14,662 nucleotides of DNA, from the NCBI GenBank assembly GCA_002707085.1, contig PALY01000140.1, positions 1-14,662 of the forward strand, given 5' to 3'. Below the pieces are notes generated by a model. It saw only the letters and a program-made list of their open reading frames with translations, did no database searches and was not told the DNA's origin. Both the position numbers and the translations under genes were made by a program. Numbering within the stretch: position 1 is the first letter of the stretch; each line of letters starts with the position of its first letter. This DNA comes from Deltaproteobacteria bacterium (GTDB taxonomy: Bacteria > Myxococcota_A > UBA796). Below are positions 13,448-14,662 of this stretch, one piece after another.

Positions 13448-14662
13448 GTGTTTATCGGTACCATCACAGGCATCGTGATCGACAACAAAGATCCCGACAA
13501 GATGCATCGAATCAAGGTGAAATTCCCCTCCGACACAAGGCTGGGGTTCAATTCACACTCGTCTTGGTGCCGCATGGTTTCACCGATGGCAGGCCCGAGT
13601 CGCGGATTGGTGATGCTGCCGGAAATCGGTACGGAAGTGCTGGTGGGCTTCGCTTATCGCTCCATGAGTCCATACATTCTGGGTGCGGTCTACAACGGAA
13701 AGGACCTTCCCGAGCCATATCGCAATGACGATTGCCTCAACAATGTCCGAGTGTTTTGGTCGCGTGGGGACCATATGGTTCTGTTCGATGACACCGATGG
13801 AGCCGAAAAAGTATCTTTTGGGGCCCAGGCTCCGTCTCGTTTGGATGTGGAGTCCGCAGGGATTCATTCGATTCTTGATTCAAGCCAAGGCGTCATCACA
13901 GAACGATGTGACGGGGATACGATTTGGGAAGCGCAACAAACCATCTCCATTAAATGTTCCAACTTCAATCTGGATGCATCGGAGACCATAGATATCGAAG
14001 CTGGCGTAGAAACCATCATCAAGACAATCGTTTCTACCAGCATCATTGCTGGAGGGATTGGAGACTATCGCGCTGGAACCGTCAACCTGAACCCTAGCGC
14101 ACTTCCGCCGGTCAACACGCCGGCAATGGAGCTTCCCCTACACAAGCATCCACCCAGCACACTAGACCCCAACCTTAACGGACTCTTGGGCGCGGCAAAT
14201 GCGGTCAGTGGAAACGTTGCTGCAGGCGGTGGCCCCACCGAAGGCGACGCAAGCGCAGTGGACCCAGCGACAGCAGCAGAAGCTGGCGCAGAAGGTGGAG
14301 CGGCCCCTGGTGCTGGTGGCAGTGGTGCTGGCGGCTTGGATGGATTGCGGGAATCAGCCAAAGATGGTGTATCTGGCGCCGCTGTTTCTATGGCGGAATC
14401 AGTCCTGGGAGATCGGCTTACCGATGAAATGGCAGACCGAATCGAAGAAGCGACCGACAGGGCAGTTGATGGCGCATTTGATAGGGCCGAATCGGCGGCG
14501 CGTGACTTCCTGGATGGTGGACGACCTGGAGGCAGCGGGAGGCCTGGCGGTGGTGGCGGCAGGCCCGGCGACGGTGGCGGCAGACCCGGCGACGGTGGCG
14601 GCAGACCCGGTGACGGTGGCGGGAGACCTGGCAGTGGTGGCGGCAGACCCGGCGACGGTGGC
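13448..14662 (+). CDS. second gpV/VgrG-like spike protein with long C-terminal extension (3' end outside window)
   Basis: An open frame of 405 codons from GTG 13448, still open at the window edge. AAGGA, overlapping the previous stop, lies ten bases upstream. Residues 2-83 form the gpV OB domain (GIVIDNKDPDKMHRIKVKFP, CRMVSPMAGPSRGL, GTEVLVGF, YILGAVYNGKDLPEP). RVFWSRGDHMVLFDDT and a beta-helix stretch (to about 200, ISIKCSNFNLDAS) follow as in spike 1. LPLHKHPPST near 229-238 ends the recognisable spike. Then come an Ala/Gly-rich linker (245-300), a charged helical segment (300-355, TDEMADRIEEATDRAVDGAF) and a Gly/Arg/Pro/Asp repeat tail from 357. This looks like a spike carrying an extension, perhaps cargo or an effector beyond the edge. 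Confidence 0.88.
   Translation, partial: MFIGTITGIVIDNKDPDKMHRIKVKFPSDTRLGFNSHSSWCRMVSPMAGPSRGLVMLPEIGTEVLVGFAYRSMSPYILGAVYNGKDLPEPYRNDDCLNNVRVFWSRGDHMVLFDDTDGAEKVSFGAQAPSRLDVESAGIHSILDSSQGVITERCDGDTIWEAQQTISIKCSNFNLDASETIDIEAGVETIIKTIVSTSIIAGGIGDYRAGTVNLNPSALPPVNTPAMELPLHKHPPSTLDPNLNGLLGAANAVSGNVAAGGGPTEGDASAVDPATAAEAGAEGGAAPGAGGSGAGGLDGLRESAKDGVSGAAVSMAESVLGDRLTDEMADRIEEATDRAVDGAFDRAESAARDFLDGGRPGGSGRPGGGGGRPGDGGGRPGDGGGRPGDGGGRPGSGGGRPGDGG
14516..14662 (+). repeat. Gly-rich tandem repeat tail, (GGRPGDG)n, 21-bp units
   Basis: From residue 357 of spike 2 the sequence is Gly/Arg/Pro/Asp only, with occasional Ser. From residue 370 it forms regular seven-residue units GGRPGDG (one with Ser for Asp). 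The DNA units are 21 bp (GGCGGCAGACCCGGCGACGGT with small changes at synonymous sites). The array continues past the end of the window. Confidence 0.92.

Noticed and set aside
1..14662. tRNA, rRNA, insertion sequences or attachment sites
   Set aside because: I saw no transposase, inverted-repeat-bounded element, cloverleaf or rRNA-like stretch by eye; a covariance-model search was not possible.

Overview
The window looks like a piece of the chromosome of a Gram-negative bacterium of moderate GC content. Evidence: five predicted lipoproteins with SxxC-type lipoboxes, an aspartate/alanine hexapeptide-repeat surface protein of a kind often seen in Myxococcota and related former Deltaproteobacteria, and a contractile-injection-system spike cluster. 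The lineage is an inference; no rRNA or other marker gene is present. Genes are packed tightly, with stop/start overlaps and near-abutting convergent ends, and no stretch over 300 bases lacks a gene.

Left part (1-6893), mostly housekeeping or accessory enzymes. The end of a class I/II aminotransferase overlaps an alpha/beta hydrolase by ATGA. Facing them is a leftward operon of a MoxR-type AAA+ ATPase, a CoxE-like VWA protein with a DTGGS MIDAS, and a short-chain dehydrogenase. Divergent from this operon is an NYN (LabA-like) nuclease with a LOTUS/OST-HTH domain. It runs head-on into a D-3-phosphoglycerate dehydrogenase-like gene (serA family), with one base between the two stop codons.

Middle (6959-9304). 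Three tandem paralogous small lipoproteins each form their own transcription unit. Each has a strong intrinsic terminator, and each is preceded by the same upstream element: an AT-rich tract, CCCTMAT, then TTCCGT starting exactly 22 bases after the first box. The fixed spacing suggests a shared promoter, possibly of alternative-sigma type, so the three genes probably form a co-regulated family. I do not recognise the protein family.

Right-middle (9308-12332). A leftward, fully overlapping three-gene operon encodes an unknown lipoprotein with an apparent internal duplication, a MalK/UgpC-type ABC ATPase without permeases, and an IPT/TIG lipoprotein with a long (DADADT/S)n linker encoded by an 18-bp minisatellite.

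Right end (12381-14662). A divergent promoter leads into a PAAR-like tip protein followed by two paralogous gpV/VgrG-like spike proteins that lack the gp27 part. The second is not closed inside the window. After its spike domain it carries an Ala/Gly-rich segment, a charged amphipathic segment and a (GGRPGDG)n tail that is still running at the edge. This is the tip module of a contractile injection apparatus (type VI-like, extracellular or phage-tail-like), and the second spike may carry a cargo domain beyond the window. The best candidates for something undescribed are this long-tailed second spike and the three-member lipoprotein family with its repeated promoter.
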